A DNA stretch of 64,000 bases from Bradyrhizobium commune (GTDB lineage: Bacteria; Pseudomonadota; Alphaproteobacteria; Rhizobiales; Xanthobacteraceae), in assembly GCF_015624505.1 (NCBI RefSeq), contig NZ_CP061379.1:5146001-5210000 (forward strand), written 5' to 3'. Shown one piece after another: positions 37,495 through 47,386 of this stretch. How positions within the stretch are numbered: the stretch's first letter is position 1; every line of letters begins with the position of its first letter. The notes beneath the pieces were generated by a model. It was not told the origin of the DNA and did no database searches. It worked only from the letters and a program-made list of their open reading frames with translations. The position numbers and the translations under genes were made by a program.

Positions 37495-38469
37495 CTATTC
37501 GATCACCTCGTCGGCGCGAGCGAGCAGCGCGGGGGGAATCGTCAGGCCAAGAACCTGGGCCGTCTTGAGGTTGATAGCCATGGTGTAGCGTTCTGGCTGT
37601 TCGACGGGAATGTCCGCAGGCTTCTCGCCTTTGATGATCTTGTCGACCAGATGCGCACTCTGTCTCGCCAGCGCAACCAGGTCCGGACCAAGACTGATCA
37701 ATCCCCCGGCAGCCACCGTTTCCCTGAATCCGTGGAGCGACGGCAGGCGGTTCGCGAGCGCCAAATCGGCGATCGTCTGGCTGCTTCCATAGGTCATCCC
37801 GCCGGCGACGACGAGCAGCGCCTCCATCCCGCCTCGCTTCATATCGTCGAAGACGGCCGGCAGATCTTCCTTCGACGGCAGCGAAAAGGTCGTGAGCGTG
37901 ACCTGCATGGCAGAGGCCGATTCTGTCAGGGATGCCATCGCAAATCGAACGTTCGGATCATCTTTTGCACCCAGGACGGCGACACGCGATGCTTTCGGCA
38001 TGATCTCCTTCAGGATCTGCAGCCGCTTGGCGTAGGTTTCCGACGTTGCCTCGAATGACACGCCCGTGATGTTGCCGCCCGGGTGGGCAAGACTTTTGAC
38101 GAGCCCGATATCGACGGGAGCGCCGACCGAAATGAACACGACGGGAATCGTCGATGTCGCGGACTTGGCTGCCACGCCCCCGACGGTGCCACCGACAACG
38201 AGCACATCAACCTGATCGGCAATCTCCAAGATGGCCTGCCTCGTGGCGTCGATCGTCGAGATCGCAACTTCCTTTCGGATCAATCTGACGTTCTTGCCAT
38301 CGACATATCCAAGGCTGTTCAAGCCTTCGAGCAATCCTGCGACCCAGGCATTGGTCGGGCGGCCGTCAAGATAGGCGACACGAGGAAGCGCCTTCGGCTG
38401 TTGGGCTCGAACCATGAGGGGAACGGCTGCCAGGGTGCCAAGCAGGCCAACCAGTTCACGCCGTCTCAT
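37495..38469 (-). CDS. ABC transporter substrate-binding protein (ABC_sub_bind family)
   Basis: 324 residues. The N-terminal MRRRELVGLLGTLAAVPLMVRAQQ is a Tat/Sec-type signal. The mature protein has the features of the PF04392-type binding fold: RVAYLDGRPTNAW, GLNSLGYVDGKNVRL, STIPVVFISVGAPVDIGLVKSLAHPGGNITGVSF. Rhizobia carry many isolated members. No permease or ATPase is adjacent, so transport partner and ligand are unknown. It lies between an intact dehydrogenase gene and a copied end of the same gene. Confidence 0.88.
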   Translation of the reverse strand: MRRRELVGLLGTLAAVPLMVRAQQPKALPRVAYLDGRPTNAWVAGLLEGLNSLGYVDGKNVRLIRKEVAISTIDATRQAILEIADQVDVLVVGGTVGGVAAKSATSTIPVVFISVGAPVDIGLVKSLAHPGGNITGVSFEATSETYAKRLQILKEIMPKASRVAVLGAKDDPNVRFAMASLTESASAMQVTLTTFSLPSKEDLPAVFDDMKRGGMEALLVVAGGMTYGSSQTIADLALANRLPSLHGFRETVAAGGLISLGPDLVALARQSAHLVDKIIKGEKPADIPVEQPERYTMAINLKTAQVLGLTIPPALLARADEVIE

Positions 38470-38530
38470 TGCCGCCGCCCTTCACATTAGAGGACGTTAC
38501 GGTAACAGCAGCAATTCGCGAATGGAACGC

Positions 38531-39763
38531 CTATCCCGCCATCACGCCGCCGCGCTTGATCAGCTCCTTGCCGACGGCTGCCAGATGCACCTGGTCCGGC
38601 CCGTCGCCGATGCGGATGAAGCGGGCGTAGACGTAGGCCCGCGCGAGGAACGTGTCCTGCGAGACGCCGGCGGCGCCGTGGATCTGGATGGCGCGGTCGA
38701 TCACGCGCGCGGCCATGCTGGGGACCACGATCTTGGCTGCGGCGATCAGGTCGCGCGCGGCCTTGTTGCCGTCGCGGTCCATCTTGTCGGCGGCTTGCAG
38801 CGTCAACAGCCGCGCCTGCGCGATCTCGCAGAAGGAGTGCGCGATGTCCTCGCGCACCGAGCCCTGCTCTGCCAGCGGCTTGCCGAAGGCTGTGCGCGAG
38901 ACCGAGCGCTGGCACATCAGTTCGAGTGCGCGCTGGGCGCAGCCGATCAGCCGCATGCAATGATGGATGCGGCCGGGGCCGAGCCGCCCTTGCGCGATCT
39001 CGAAGCCGCGGCCTTCGCCGAGCAGGATGTTCTCGGCGGGCACGCGGACGTTGTCGTAGACGATCTCGGGATGGCCAACCGGCGCGTCGTCATAGCCGTA
39101 AGTCAGCATGTCGCGGACGATGCGGACGCCGGGTGTGTTCTTCGGCACCAGGATCATGGATTGCTGGCGGTGGCGATCGGGATCGTCGGGCGCGGTCTTG
39201 CCCATCACGATCAGGATCTCGCAATCCTCGTTCATTGCGCCGGAGGTGAACCATTTGCGGCCGTTGACGACGTAGTCGTTGCCGTCACGCTTGATCTCGC
39301 ATTGGATGTTGGTGGCATCGCTGGAGGCGACCTGCGGCTCGGTCATGGAGAAGCCGGAGCGGATGCGGCCCTCCAGCAGCGGCGTCAGCCAGCGCTCCTG
39401 CTGTGCTGGCGTGCCGTAATTGGCGAGCACCTCCATGTTGCCGACATCGGGCGCCGAGCAGTTGAACACCTCGGGCGCCCAGAGGATGCGGCCCATGATC
39501 TCCTTCACGGGCGCATATTCGAGATTGGTGAGGCCTGGACTGGTAGGATCTGGGCCGTGCTCGCCGGAGAGAAACAGGTTCCACAACCCCTGCTCCCGCG
39601 CCAGCCGCTTCAGGTCCTGCAACACGGCCGGCGCCTTGTAGCGGGTCGCTTCCGGTTTCACCTGCTCGTAATAGAGCTCCTCGACCGGCTCGACATGCAT
39701 CCGCATGAACTGGCGGACGCGCTCCTGGAGCTCCAGCGAACGTGCGGAGTGTTGAAAGTCCAT
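38531..39763 (-). CDS. Acyl-CoA dehydrogenase family protein
   Basis: 410 residues. The N-terminal helical domain is followed by the flavin/substrate segment [19 protein letters not shown], and the C-terminal domain has [24 protein letters not shown] and the closing [34 protein letters not shown]. It oxidises acyl-CoA thioesters with FAD. The ATG at 39763 is chosen; the frame upstream runs into the 39778-39930 intergenic repeat. The partner electron-transfer flavoprotein is not nearby. Confidence 0.9.
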   Translation of the reverse strand: MDFQHSARSLELQERVRQFMRMHVEPVEELYYEQVKPEATRYKAPAVLQDLKRLAREQGLWNLFLSGEHGPDPTSPGLTNLEYAPVKEIMGRILWAPEVFNCSAPDVGNMEVLANYGTPAQQERWLTPLLEGRIRSGFSMTEPQVASSDATNIQCEIKRDGNDYVVNGRKWFTSGAMNEDCEILIVMGKTAPDDPDRHRQQSMILVPKNTPGVRIVRDMLTYGYDDAPVGHPEIVYDNVRVPAENILLGEGRGFEIAQGRLGPGRIHHCMRLIGCAQRALELMCQRSVSRTAFGKPLAEQGSVREDIAHSFCEIAQARLLTLQAADKMDRDGNKAARDLIAAAKIVVPSMAARVIDRAIQIHGAAGVSQDTFLARAYVYARFIRIGDGPDQVHLAAVGKELIKRGGVMAG

Positions 39764-39777
39764 GGTGGTCTCCTGTT

Positions 39778-39930
39778 CCCTTCTCCCCTTGTGGGAGAAG
39801 GTGGCGCGAAGCGCCGGATGAGGGGTATCTCTCCACTCGTCCAAATGAGAGTTGGACTCGCGGAGAGATACCCCTCACCCGGCTCGCCGCTTTGCGGCGA
39901 TCCACCCTCTCCCACAAGGGGGAGAGGGTG
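39778..39930. repeat. Intergenic inverted repeat, family shared with 53344-53487 (copy 1)
   Basis: Two arms (ttctccccttgtgggagaag ... ccctctcccacaagggggag) flank ATCTCTCC/GGAGAGAT inner arms. The same sequence family occurs at 53344-53487. It is a dispersed repeat of rhizobial type. Confidence 0.82.
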
Positions 39931-39960
39931 CACCGCCTCCGTGGCCGCTCGCCCCGCCCC

Positions 39961-41172
39961 TCACGTGCCGCGCAACAGCTCGCTCGCCACGACCCAGTCG
40001 CTGCCGTCGAACTGGAGCATATAGCCGTCCTTGATCGGGCGGAAATCCTGCGGTGTGGTGTTGAGCGTGATGCCGGGCAAGAGCAGCGACAACGGCACGC
40101 TCTTCAGGTTGGAGGCCTGCGCCATGATGTTCTCGCGCGTCAGATTGTCCTTGCACTGCTTCAGCACCACCACCAGCGCCTCGGCAACCGTGTAGCCGTA
40201 GAGCGCGGCGACATTGTTGATGTCGGCGTTCGGCAGGCGGCGCTTCATGAAGTCGATATAGGCCGACATCGCCGGATCGTCCTTCGGTTCGGCCGTGAAC
40301 GGTTTCAGCGAGCCGAGCGACAGCACGCCCTTGCCGGCATCGAGGCCGGCCGGCGCCATCACGGTCGCCTTGTTGGCGCAGCCCGAAGCGAGGAAGCGTG
40401 TCGGCTGCCAGCCGACCTCGTAGGCCTTGCGGATCGCCTGCGCGCAGGCGCGCGGCGTCACTGAGTAAATCATAAAGACGTCGGCCTTGGTGTTGGCCAG
40501 CGTCAGCACCTGGGAATCGACGGTGGGATCGGTGACCTCGAAGCTCGAGGCCATCGCCAGCGCCTTGTCGGCATCGGCGCCGAGCGCTTCCTTGACACCG
40601 CGGAAATATTCCTTGCCGGCGTCGTCGTTCTGGTAGAGCACCGCGAAGCGCGCATTGGGGTTCTTGGCGCGGGCATAGGCAACGTCGATCGCGGCCTCGC
40701 TGGTGTAGTTCGGCGCCCAGGGCAGTGCCATCGACCAGGGCATGTTGGCGGGGTCGTTCCACTTCGAAGCCGAGCTGATCAGGAACAGCTGCGGTACCTT
40801 GTTGCTGTTGAGATATTTTGCGATCGCCGAGCTCGGCGCCGTACCCATGGTCGCGAAGATGAAGGCGACGCCGTCGCCCTCCACCAGCCGCCGCGCCGCT
40901 TCCATGGTCTTGGGCGGCGAGAACGCGTCGTCCAGCGAGAGCAGATTGAGCTTGCGGCCGTTGACCCCGCCCTTCTCGTTGATCTCGTCGAAATAGGCCG
41001 CGAGCACGCGCCCGGTGATGCCGAGCGGCGAGGCCGGCCCGCTATAGGGCATGGTGTTGCCGATCTTGATCTCGGCGTCCGTGATGCCGGGACCATAGGA
41101 TTTTTGCGCGGATGCGGGCGTGGACAGGCAGGCGGCAGCGAGCGCTGCGGCCAGGGCCAAGGCGGCTCTCAT
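39961..41172 (-). CDS. Branched-chain amino-acid-type ABC transporter substrate-binding protein
   Basis: 403 residues, type I periplasmic-binding fold (Peripla_BP_6). Signal peptide ends TPASAQK. Mature start SYGPGITDAEIKIGNTMPYSGPASPLG is typical, with NGRKLNLLSLDDAFSPPKTMEAARRLVE and later YQNDDAGKEYFRGVKEALG. No permease genes are beside it. Ligands of this family in rhizobia include amino acids, amides, urea and aromatic acids; the neighbouring dehydrogenase does not settle it. Confidence 0.9.
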   Translation of the reverse strand: MRAALALAAALAAACLSTPASAQKSYGPGITDAEIKIGNTMPYSGPASPLGITGRVLAAYFDEINEKGGVNGRKLNLLSLDDAFSPPKTMEAARRLVEGDGVAFIFATMGTAPSSAIAKYLNSNKVPQLFLISSASKWNDPANMPWSMALPWAPNYTSEAAIDVAYARAKNPNARFAVLYQNDDAGKEYFRGVKEALGADADKALAMASSFEVTDPTVDSQVLTLANTKADVFMIYSVTPRACAQAIRKAYEVGWQPTRFLASGCANKATVMAPAGLDAGKGVLSLGSLKPFTAEPKDDPAMSAYIDFMKRRLPNADINNVAALYGYTVAEALVVVLKQCKDNLTRENIMAQASNLKSVPLSLLLPGITLNTTPQDFRPIKDGYMLQFDGSDWVVASELLRGT

Positions 41173-41295
41173 GGTTTCTCCCCGGGGCTTTGTCGTCCGC
41201 GCGCGGCGTCGAGCGCAGGTGCGGCGTGCTGCTTTTTGTCAGCGCGTCAGCTCAGCGGAGTTCCGCAACATGGTCTTGCGTCGAGTTGCTGGTGG

Positions 41296-41871
41296 CTAGC
41301 GCCGCTGCTTCAGGCTGAAGCCCAGGCTGATCCAGCCGGCGCCCGCCATGATGAGGTCGATGCCGAGGAACAGGCCGAGGATGTAGACGCTGTTGACCGG
41401 CCAGCGCGCGACGATCAGCAAACCAAGCAGCAGCGTGATCGCGCCCGACAGCGCCACCCATACCCATGGGCTTTCGCGTTTCATGCTGAAGGCGAGGAAC
41501 AGCCTGACGGCGCCGGAGGCGATCAATGAAGCACCGAGGAACAGCGTCAGCAGCACTGCCGCGAATAGCGGATTGTCGAAGACCAGAAAGCCCGCGATAA
41601 CATAGAGCACGCCGAGCAACGCCCAGATCAGGAACTTGCCCCAGCTCTTCATCTGGAACGCGCTGATGATTTCGACTGCACCAGCGACGATCATCATGGC
41701 GCCGACCACGATCACGCTCGCCACGGTCGCCATCACGACGCTGCCGAGCGCGACGAAACCGGCAATGAGATAGACGACGCCGAGGGCGACGATCCAGCCC
41801 CATTTGGCGTGCAACGCCGCGATGCCCGAACCCAGGCCCAAATTGTGAGAGGTATCTGATGCGCTTGTCAT
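41296..41871 (-). CDS. HdeD-like membrane protein (DUF308)
   Basis: 191 residues with six predicted membrane helices arranged as three similar hairpins (for example GVVYLIAGFVALGSV, IWALLGVLYVIAGFLVF, GAITLLLGLLIVARWP). The family includes E. coli HdeD, which takes part in acid resistance at high cell density. AGGAG precedes the ATG. Single gene with no obvious partners. Confidence 0.87.
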   Translation of the reverse strand: MTSASDTSHNLGLGSGIAALHAKWGWIVALGVVYLIAGFVALGSVVMATVASVIVVGAMMIVAGAVEIISAFQMKSWGKFLIWALLGVLYVIAGFLVFDNPLFAAVLLTLFLGASLIASGAVRLFLAFSMKRESPWVWVALSGAITLLLGLLIVARWPVNSVYILGLFLGIDLIMAGAGWISLGFSLKQRR

Positions 41872-42023
41872 GACGGCTACTCCTGCATGCGAAGCCCCAG
41901 AGCGCAGCTCAGGATACCACGAGCCGTGCCGGAACGACAGCCAGCAGAGCAGCCTCCGGGGCGCCCGTATTGACGCAAATCAAGCTCGAATGCGGTGCAA
42001 CGTGTCCTTGATTGCTTCTGAAA

Positions 42024-42920
42024 TCAGGCCGGTCCGGCCGCCGTGCGCACATCGAGCACGGCCTGCGCCCATTCGGCCGGCCGCTCCTGCGGAAGATTGT
42101 GGCCGGCGCCCGCGAAGACGCGCCGCTCGAAAAATCCCTCGAACTTCTTCGCATGATGGGCGGTGCCGGGATTGACGCCGTCGCTGTCGCCGTCGATCGC
42201 GATGGTGGGGACGCGGACCGGCGGCTGGCCCGCGAGCTTCGCCTCGATCGCAGCATAGGCGGGATCGCCCGTGACCAGCGCATAGCGGTGGCGATAGGAG
42301 TGGATCACCACATCGACGAAATCTGGGTTGTCGAACGACGCTGCGCTCGTCTCGAACGTGGCATCGTCGAACGCCCATGTCGGCGACCACATCGCCCAGA
42401 GCTGGCGGGCAAAGCCGCGCCGATTGCGCTCCAGCGCGCGGCGGCCGCGCTCGTTGTGGAAGAGATATTGATACCACAGCGCCGCCTCTTCCGGTGGCGA
42501 GGCCGGCTCCATCGATCTGGCGATGTTCTGGATGTTGTAGGAGTTGCCGGAGACGAGCCCGACGACGCGCTCAGGATGGAGCACCGAGACGACGCAGGCC
42601 GCGCGTCCGCCCCAATCATAGCCGCCGACGACCGCACGTTCGATGCCGAGCGCATCCATGAAGGCGAGGAGATCCGCGCCCAGCGCCGCCTGCTCGCCGG
42701 AGCGGAGCGTCTCGGCAAAGCGAAACCGCGTCGGACCATAACCGCGCAGCCACGGCACCAGCACCCGCGCGCCGGCCTGCGCGAGGATCAATGCTGCCTC
42801 GGCATAGGCATTCACGTCATAGGGAAAGCCGTGGCCCATGATGCAGGGCCAGCCGTCCGGCGCGCCGTCCTCGAGATAGGCGATGTCGAGGACGTCCGTG
42901 GTGATGGTTTTTTGTTGCAT
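42024..42920 (-). CDS. Alpha/beta hydrolase
   Basis: 298 residues. Alpha/beta hydrolase core: DGWPCIMGHGFPYD (oxyanion loop region), then GGYDWGGRAACVVSVL, where the nucleophile elbow G-x-D-x-G has Asp, as in epoxide hydrolases and haloalkane dehalogenases, and the late AGHNLPQE with the catalytic His. A GYDWGG elbow suggests an epoxide-hydrolase-like enzyme. Substrate unknown. Confidence 0.88.
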   Translation of the reverse strand: MQQKTITTDVLDIAYLEDGAPDGWPCIMGHGFPYDVNAYAEAALILAQAGARVLVPWLRGYGPTRFRFAETLRSGEQAALGADLLAFMDALGIERAVVGGYDWGGRAACVVSVLHPERVVGLVSGNSYNIQNIARSMEPASPPEEAALWYQYLFHNERGRRALERNRRGFARQLWAMWSPTWAFDDATFETSAASFDNPDFVDVVIHSYRHRYALVTGDPAYAAIEAKLAGQPPVRVPTIAIDGDSDGVNPGTAHHAKKFEGFFERRVFAGAGHNLPQERPAEWAQAVLDVRTAAGPA

Positions 42921-42962
42921 GGTTCATTCACGGACTTGTGCGATGTAGCGCCGATCCGGCGG

Positions 42963-43790
42963 CTACTTCTGCGGCCCGGACAGCGAGATCTCGCGTTCGG
43001 CGCGAAACACGTTGCTGTAGAGATTGGCGATCCATTGCCGGCCAATCTCGGTCTTGTTGAGATAGCCGATCTCGGTCTGGATGTGGGGTGCGACGCTATT
43101 CCAGTAGAATTGCGGATAGCGATTCACGATGTCGGCCGGCGAGTCGTAACCGAGCTGCCGGTTCATGCCGACCTCCTCGAACTCGTAATAGAGCGCGTTG
43201 GCCTTGCGCAGATAATTGGGATCGCCGAGCTGCCCGATGAAGTCGGCGGCGCGCAGGGTCGCGGCATCCGCGTCGTAATCCTGGCCTTCCCGGGCCGGGA
43301 AGCGCGTCCCCTCGATGGCGGCCGCAATGCGTTCCGGATCGAGCCCCGCAATGTGCCGCAGCCGCCGCCGCACATAGAGCTTCGAGCGGTCGACGTGATA
43401 CATCATCAGACTGGCATCCGACGCGCCACGCTGCAACGAGACCTTGGTGCCGGCCGCATCGATCACGAAACCGTCCTCGTCGTCCTCCTCGAACAGACCG
43501 CGGACATAGCCGATGTCGTGCGCAAGACAGGCAATGAGGACATGAACGTAGTCCTCCGCCTCCAAATGGGTATGGAGATATCGGCCGCTGAGGATGGAAT
43601 GACCCGCCAGGGTCACCAGCATCGTGTGCTCGATATTGTGATAGAGCGCGTCGCTGTTGCCGATGCATTCCATCGTGGTACGGGTGGCGCTCTCGACGAC
43701 GTTTGCCGCAGCATCGCCGTACCGACGGCGCATGAACGAACCCAGCAATTTCTCCAGGGATTCGGCCGCCAGTCTCGGTAACGTGATCAT
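42963..43790 (-). CDS. HD-domain metal-dependent phosphohydrolase
   Basis: 275 residues. HD-superfamily ligands are visible as H51 (YHNIEHT), and H91-D92 (LAHDIGY), with a later Asp (AADFIGQLGDP). The arrangement YHN-x-xH ... HDIGY resembles class I 3',5'-cyclic nucleotide phosphodiesterases, but the nucleotide is not known. The protein has no signal peptide. Confidence 0.83.
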   Translation of the reverse strand: MITLPRLAAESLEKLLGSFMRRRYGDAAANVVESATRTTMECIGNSDALYHNIEHTMLVTLAGHSILSGRYLHTHLEAEDYVHVLIACLAHDIGYVRGLFEEDDEDGFVIDAAGTKVSLQRGASDASLMMYHVDRSKLYVRRRLRHIAGLDPERIAAAIEGTRFPAREGQDYDADAATLRAADFIGQLGDPNYLRKANALYYEFEEVGMNRQLGYDSPADIVNRYPQFYWNSVAPHIQTEIGYLNKTEIGRQWIANLYSNVFRAEREISLSGPQK

Positions 43791-44035
43791 CGATGCAGCC
43801 CCGTTTGTCGGTGGTGCCCCGCCAACTCCCGACGTCTCATTCTCGCCCTCGACACAAGCTCAGCATAGCCCAATCCGGGCCGGCTGGCCAAATCCCGAAA
43901 CGAAAATACGGAAATATGTTGCCGTCCCGCCGCGCAACATCACGGTTGCGATCACAGTTCGGTGCGCCCCGCGGCGAGACATGCGGGGACCGGCGCGACT
44001 GTTGAGGTCGGCAACGAATTCACTTTACCGGAATT

Positions 44036-45676
44036 TTACGGGATGGTCCGCGCGAAGCGGCCAAGCATGGCGTCGAACGCGAGCTTGATCTTCCGGATAT
44101 ACAGGTCCTTGTAAGGAAACTCCGGATTCTGGTCGTGCACCAGCATGGACGCGTTGACCTCGAACACGACGAGGTCGCCGTCGCGGTCGAGCCCACAATC
44201 GATGCCGAAATAATCGAGACCGATGCGGTCGCGGATCAGGCGCAACGCATCATAGTGGGCCGCGTCGAACACCTCTTCGGGCGCACGCAAAAAGTGCTCT
44301 TCCTCGTCCTGCATCCAGACATGGCGTACCATCTCGGTGCTGTCGCGATGCAGCTTCCAGCCGTCGCCGATCGCCAGATGATAGGGCAGGATCTCCTCGC
44401 CCACGAACAGGAATCTGTACTTGCGGAAGAAGCCGTCGGCCGAGCGATAGTCGATATAGTCGATGACATAGCGGTCGTGGTCGACCTGCGCGGCGAGGAA
44501 GGCGTCGAGCGCCGCGGCATCCTCGAACTTCTCGAAGACGTCGCCGCCATGCATTCCGGCCTGGCGGGCCAGCAGCGGAAAGGCAAGGTCGAGGCTCGCA
44601 GGCAGCGCCTCACCGGCCGCGATCCGGACCGTGTGCGGCACGCGGCAGCCGTCGATGCCGGCGAGCGCCAGCGCGGTCGCATCGCGGGTCGTGCGCAAGA
44701 TCTTCTCGGGATCGTTGACGATCGGCTTGCCGAGGCGTCGCGCAATTGCGGTCGCAAGCGGAAGCACCGTCGCGCCCTGGTCGGCGTCGGAGACGAGGTT
44801 GACGACGACATCGGTCTCACGCGCGAGCAGGCCGAGATCCGGCGCGGCTCCGGGCAGCAGCGACAGGATGCTGGTCTCGTAGCCGCAATCCTTGAACAGA
44901 AACTCGACCGGCGTGTTGCCGACGAAGGGCGCAAACAAGGCCAGCACCCGGAACGCCGGCGGCGATTTGACCGCGGGCCTAAGCAGGATCGGATGCACTT
45001 GCGCGGCGCGGGCGTAGGCGGCCCGTGCCGCCTCCAGCTCGCCCCGCGCCTGGCGGATCGCACCGATCCAGTAGATGTTCTCGGACTGGGCGGGCGCGAG
45101 CGCAACGGCGCGCTCGAACTGCGCGATCGCCTCGCCGCTGTCGCCGAGCTCGAAGCAGATCTTGCCAAGCCCGCTGCGCAGCTCGGCATCGTCGGGCGTC
45201 TCCTCGAGCAGCTCGAGCAGGAGCGTCCTCGCGATCGTGAACTGCCGGGTTGCGACCAGCGCCTGGACCAGGTTGGTCCGCGACGGCCGGTGCGCCGGAT
45301 TGCGCCTGAGCGCCTCGAGGTAGAGCGCAATCGCGTCCTGCGTCATGCCGGAGCGCTGATGCACGATGCCGAGATTGCACCAGCAGGCGACGAGATGCGG
45401 CGCAAGGCGAAGTGCGGCCTTGTAGTTCTCAGCCGCTGACGCAATGTCGTCGCAGAGCATGAAGGCATTGGCGAGTGCGGCGTGAAGATCGGCCGCGACG
45501 CTGCTGGCCGCCACGCCGATCGAGACGGTCGCCGCAAGTGCGAGCCCGGCCTGGAAGATCGCGATCGCGGACCTGATTTCACCGCGCCGGTAATGCTCGC
45601 GCCCCGCGCTCAACAGGTCAGATAGGCTCGGCGCGCCGGTGGCCGGCACTGCGAGGGCCGCCGATGGTGAAATCAT
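44036..45676 (-). CDS. TPR protein with a C-terminal ATP-grasp-like domain
   Basis: 546 residues. The N-terminal ~245 residues carry several tetratricopeptide units (e.g. LVACWCNLGIVHQRSGMTQDAIALYLEALR; LRSGLGKICFELGDSGEAIAQFERAV). Residues about 275-540 resemble a RimK-like ATP-grasp ligase: a Rossmann-like start (FRVLALFAPFVGNTPVE), and near the end the metal-binding block FGIDCGLDRDGDLVVFEVNA. ATP-grasp enzymes join an acid to an amine or thiol. Its GTG/ATG region overlaps the upstream formyltransferase-like gene by 4 bases (ATGA), hinting at a common pathway. The product is unknown. Confidence 0.78.
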   Translation of the reverse strand: MISPSAALAVPATGAPSLSDLLSAGREHYRRGEIRSAIAIFQAGLALAATVSIGVAASSVAADLHAALANAFMLCDDIASAAENYKAALRLAPHLVACWCNLGIVHQRSGMTQDAIALYLEALRRNPAHRPSRTNLVQALVATRQFTIARTLLLELLEETPDDAELRSGLGKICFELGDSGEAIAQFERAVALAPAQSENIYWIGAIRQARGELEAARAAYARAAQVHPILLRPAVKSPPAFRVLALFAPFVGNTPVEFLFKDCGYETSILSLLPGAAPDLGLLARETDVVVNLVSDADQGATVLPLATAIARRLGKPIVNDPEKILRTTRDATALALAGIDGCRVPHTVRIAAGEALPASLDLAFPLLARQAGMHGGDVFEKFEDAAALDAFLAAQVDHDRYVIDYIDYRSADGFFRKYRFLFVGEEILPYHLAIGDGWKLHRDSTEMVRHVWMQDEEEHFLRAPEEVFDAAHYDALRLIRDRIGLDYFGIDCGLDRDGDLVVFEVNASMLVHDQNPEFPYKDLYIRKIKLAFDAMLGRFARTIP

Positions 45677-46347
45677 GTGCCCTCCGGAGGCGTCGCCGTG
45701 AAGGTGACGCCGTGCAGATTGATCGCAGGCGAGATGCCGTAATGATTGCCGCCGAAGGCCTGCATGCGGCGCCACAGCTCGTCGCTGGAAATGTCCAGCG
45801 GGATGTCGCAGGCGTCCCTGTAGCGGCGGCGCGTATTGGTGCGACCGCTCCATGGCAGCGTGCACCGCGCCACCAGCGACGGCTCCCGCGCCAATGGTTC
45901 GGCCCACACTTCGAACAATTGCAGCAGATACGCATAGGCGAGCTCGCCGAGCCCCATCAGCGTGCAGGCGTGCGGAATCGGGAATGACACCACGTCGAGG
46001 ATGGTGCCGGAATCGACCCGCTCCGCCATGGCGTGAAAGGTCACGCCGAACGTGTCCGCGCGGTCGTAGAGCGCGAAATGGGCCGGCGCCCAGCCCGGAT
46101 AGTTCGGCGGCCCCGGATGGAAATTGTAGGCGCCATGGCCAACGTTCGCGAGCAGGTCGGCGGGCACGATGACGCTGGACGCGAAGGCGACCAGCCGGGC
46201 GTTGCGCAGGACCGCCGTCTCGACGCGGCGAAGCTCATCGATGCCCGCCACCGGCCAGATCGCCTGATCCGGCCGGAAACTTCGCAGGATCCGCGACAGC
46301 GCCAGCTGCTCGGCGGCATCCGTCAGCAATACAAGGCCCTCGACCAT
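45673..46347 (-). CDS. Formyltransferase-like protein
   Basis: 224 residues. The catalytic triad of formyltransferases (N-x-H ... D) is visible as N75-F-H77 (YNFHPGPPNYPGWAP) and D112 (ERVDSGTILD). Members transfer a formyl group from N10-formyl-THF to an amine, sugar or tRNA. It is much shorter than Fmt and lacks its C-terminal domain. Translationally coupled to the TPR/ATP-grasp gene downstream, so they are likely one function. Confidence 0.83.
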   Translation of the reverse strand: MVEGLVLLTDAAEQLALSRILRSFRPDQAIWPVAGIDELRRVETAVLRNARLVAFASSVIVPADLLANVGHGAYNFHPGPPNYPGWAPAHFALYDRADTFGVTFHAMAERVDSGTILDVVSFPIPHACTLMGLGELAYAYLLQLFEVWAEPLAREPSLVARCTLPWSGRTNTRRRYRDACDIPLDISSDELWRRMQAFGGNHYGISPAINLHGVTFTATPPEGT

Positions 46348-46507
46348 GGCTTCGGCTTCAGCAAGGATGAAAGTGAGCCAAAATGTCGCGGCGCAGCGTT
46401 AACAGCGTCTTAACGGACGGACGTTCGTCGCATCCGGGAAACACACCGAAACAAATTTATTGCGCTTGAACGCATTCGTTCACAGCGCCGCACAGTGAAA
46501 CTACGGA

Positions 46508-47386
46508 TCATTCCACCAGCAGCACGTCCACAGCGACGCCAAGCTTCTGCTTCGGCGAGCCGACGATGATGCCGTCGACCGGGGAGACATCGGAGAAGTC
46601 CCGCGCAACTGCGAGCACGATGTGGTCGTTGGCGACGAGGAGATCATTGGTCGGATCGAGATCGACCCAGCCGAGCTCCGCGCCGCACCACAGCGAGACC
46701 CAGGCATGGGTGGCGTCAGCGCCCTGCAGCCGCGGCTGGCCCTGCGGCGGAATGGTGCGCAAATAGCCGCTGACATAGGCTGCGGGCAGCCCGAGCCCGC
46801 GCAGGCCCGCGATCATCACATGGGCAAAGTCCTGGCAGACGCCATGGCGCTTGTCGAAGACCTCGTTGAGCGGTGTCGAGATCACAGTGGCCTTGGGATC
46901 GTAGCGGAATTCAGTGCGGATGCGGTGCATCAGATCGACCGCGCCGGCGAGGATGCCGGCACCCGGCGCAAAGCTCATCGCCGCATAGGCACTGACGGGC
47001 CGCAGCACCGGCACCAGCGGACTCGCAAAGACATAGCCGACCGGCGAAGACGGCCCGAGGCTCGTGGCCTCGAACGCGATGTCGCGGATGCTCTCCCAGG
47101 GCGGGCTCATGGCATCTCGCGCCGGCGGCTTGCGTACGACCGAGACGCGCGAATTGGAATCGATCCGCAAGCTGCGATGCGCGGCCTCGATCACCACGCT
47201 GTCGGTGAGCGTGCCGAAGAAATCGCGGCGGACATTGCGCTCGGCCGGACGCGGGCGGATCTCGAGGCTGTGCGAGATCAGCTCCTGACCGTTGCCGCTC
47301 TTCGGCTCCAGCCGCAACGTGCAGCGGGCGAAGCTGACCGGGCTCTCATATTCGTAGGTGGTGACGTGTTTTATGTCGTAGATCAC
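46508..47386 (-). CDS. Transglutaminase-like cysteine protease-fold protein
   Basis: 292 residues. An N-terminal transglutaminase-associated beta domain (about 1-85, MIYDIKHVTTYEYESPV) precedes the catalytic domain with C184 (HGVCQDFAHV), H227 (DATHAWVSL) and D244 (WVDLDPTND). GTG start at 47386 overlaps the stop of the alpha-E gene by four bases. Third gene of a conserved cluster with the next two entries; predicted peptidase or amide-forming enzyme. Confidence 0.92.
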   Translation of the reverse strand: MIYDIKHVTTYEYESPVSFARCTLRLEPKSGNGQELISHSLEIRPRPAERNVRRDFFGTLTDSVVIEAAHRSLRIDSNSRVSVVRKPPARDAMSPPWESIRDIAFEATSLGPSSPVGYVFASPLVPVLRPVSAYAAMSFAPGAGILAGAVDLMHRIRTEFRYDPKATVISTPLNEVFDKRHGVCQDFAHVMIAGLRGLGLPAAYVSGYLRTIPPQGQPRLQGADATHAWVSLWCGAELGWVDLDPTNDLLVANDHIVLAVARDFSDVSPVDGIIVGSPKQKLGVAVDVLLVE

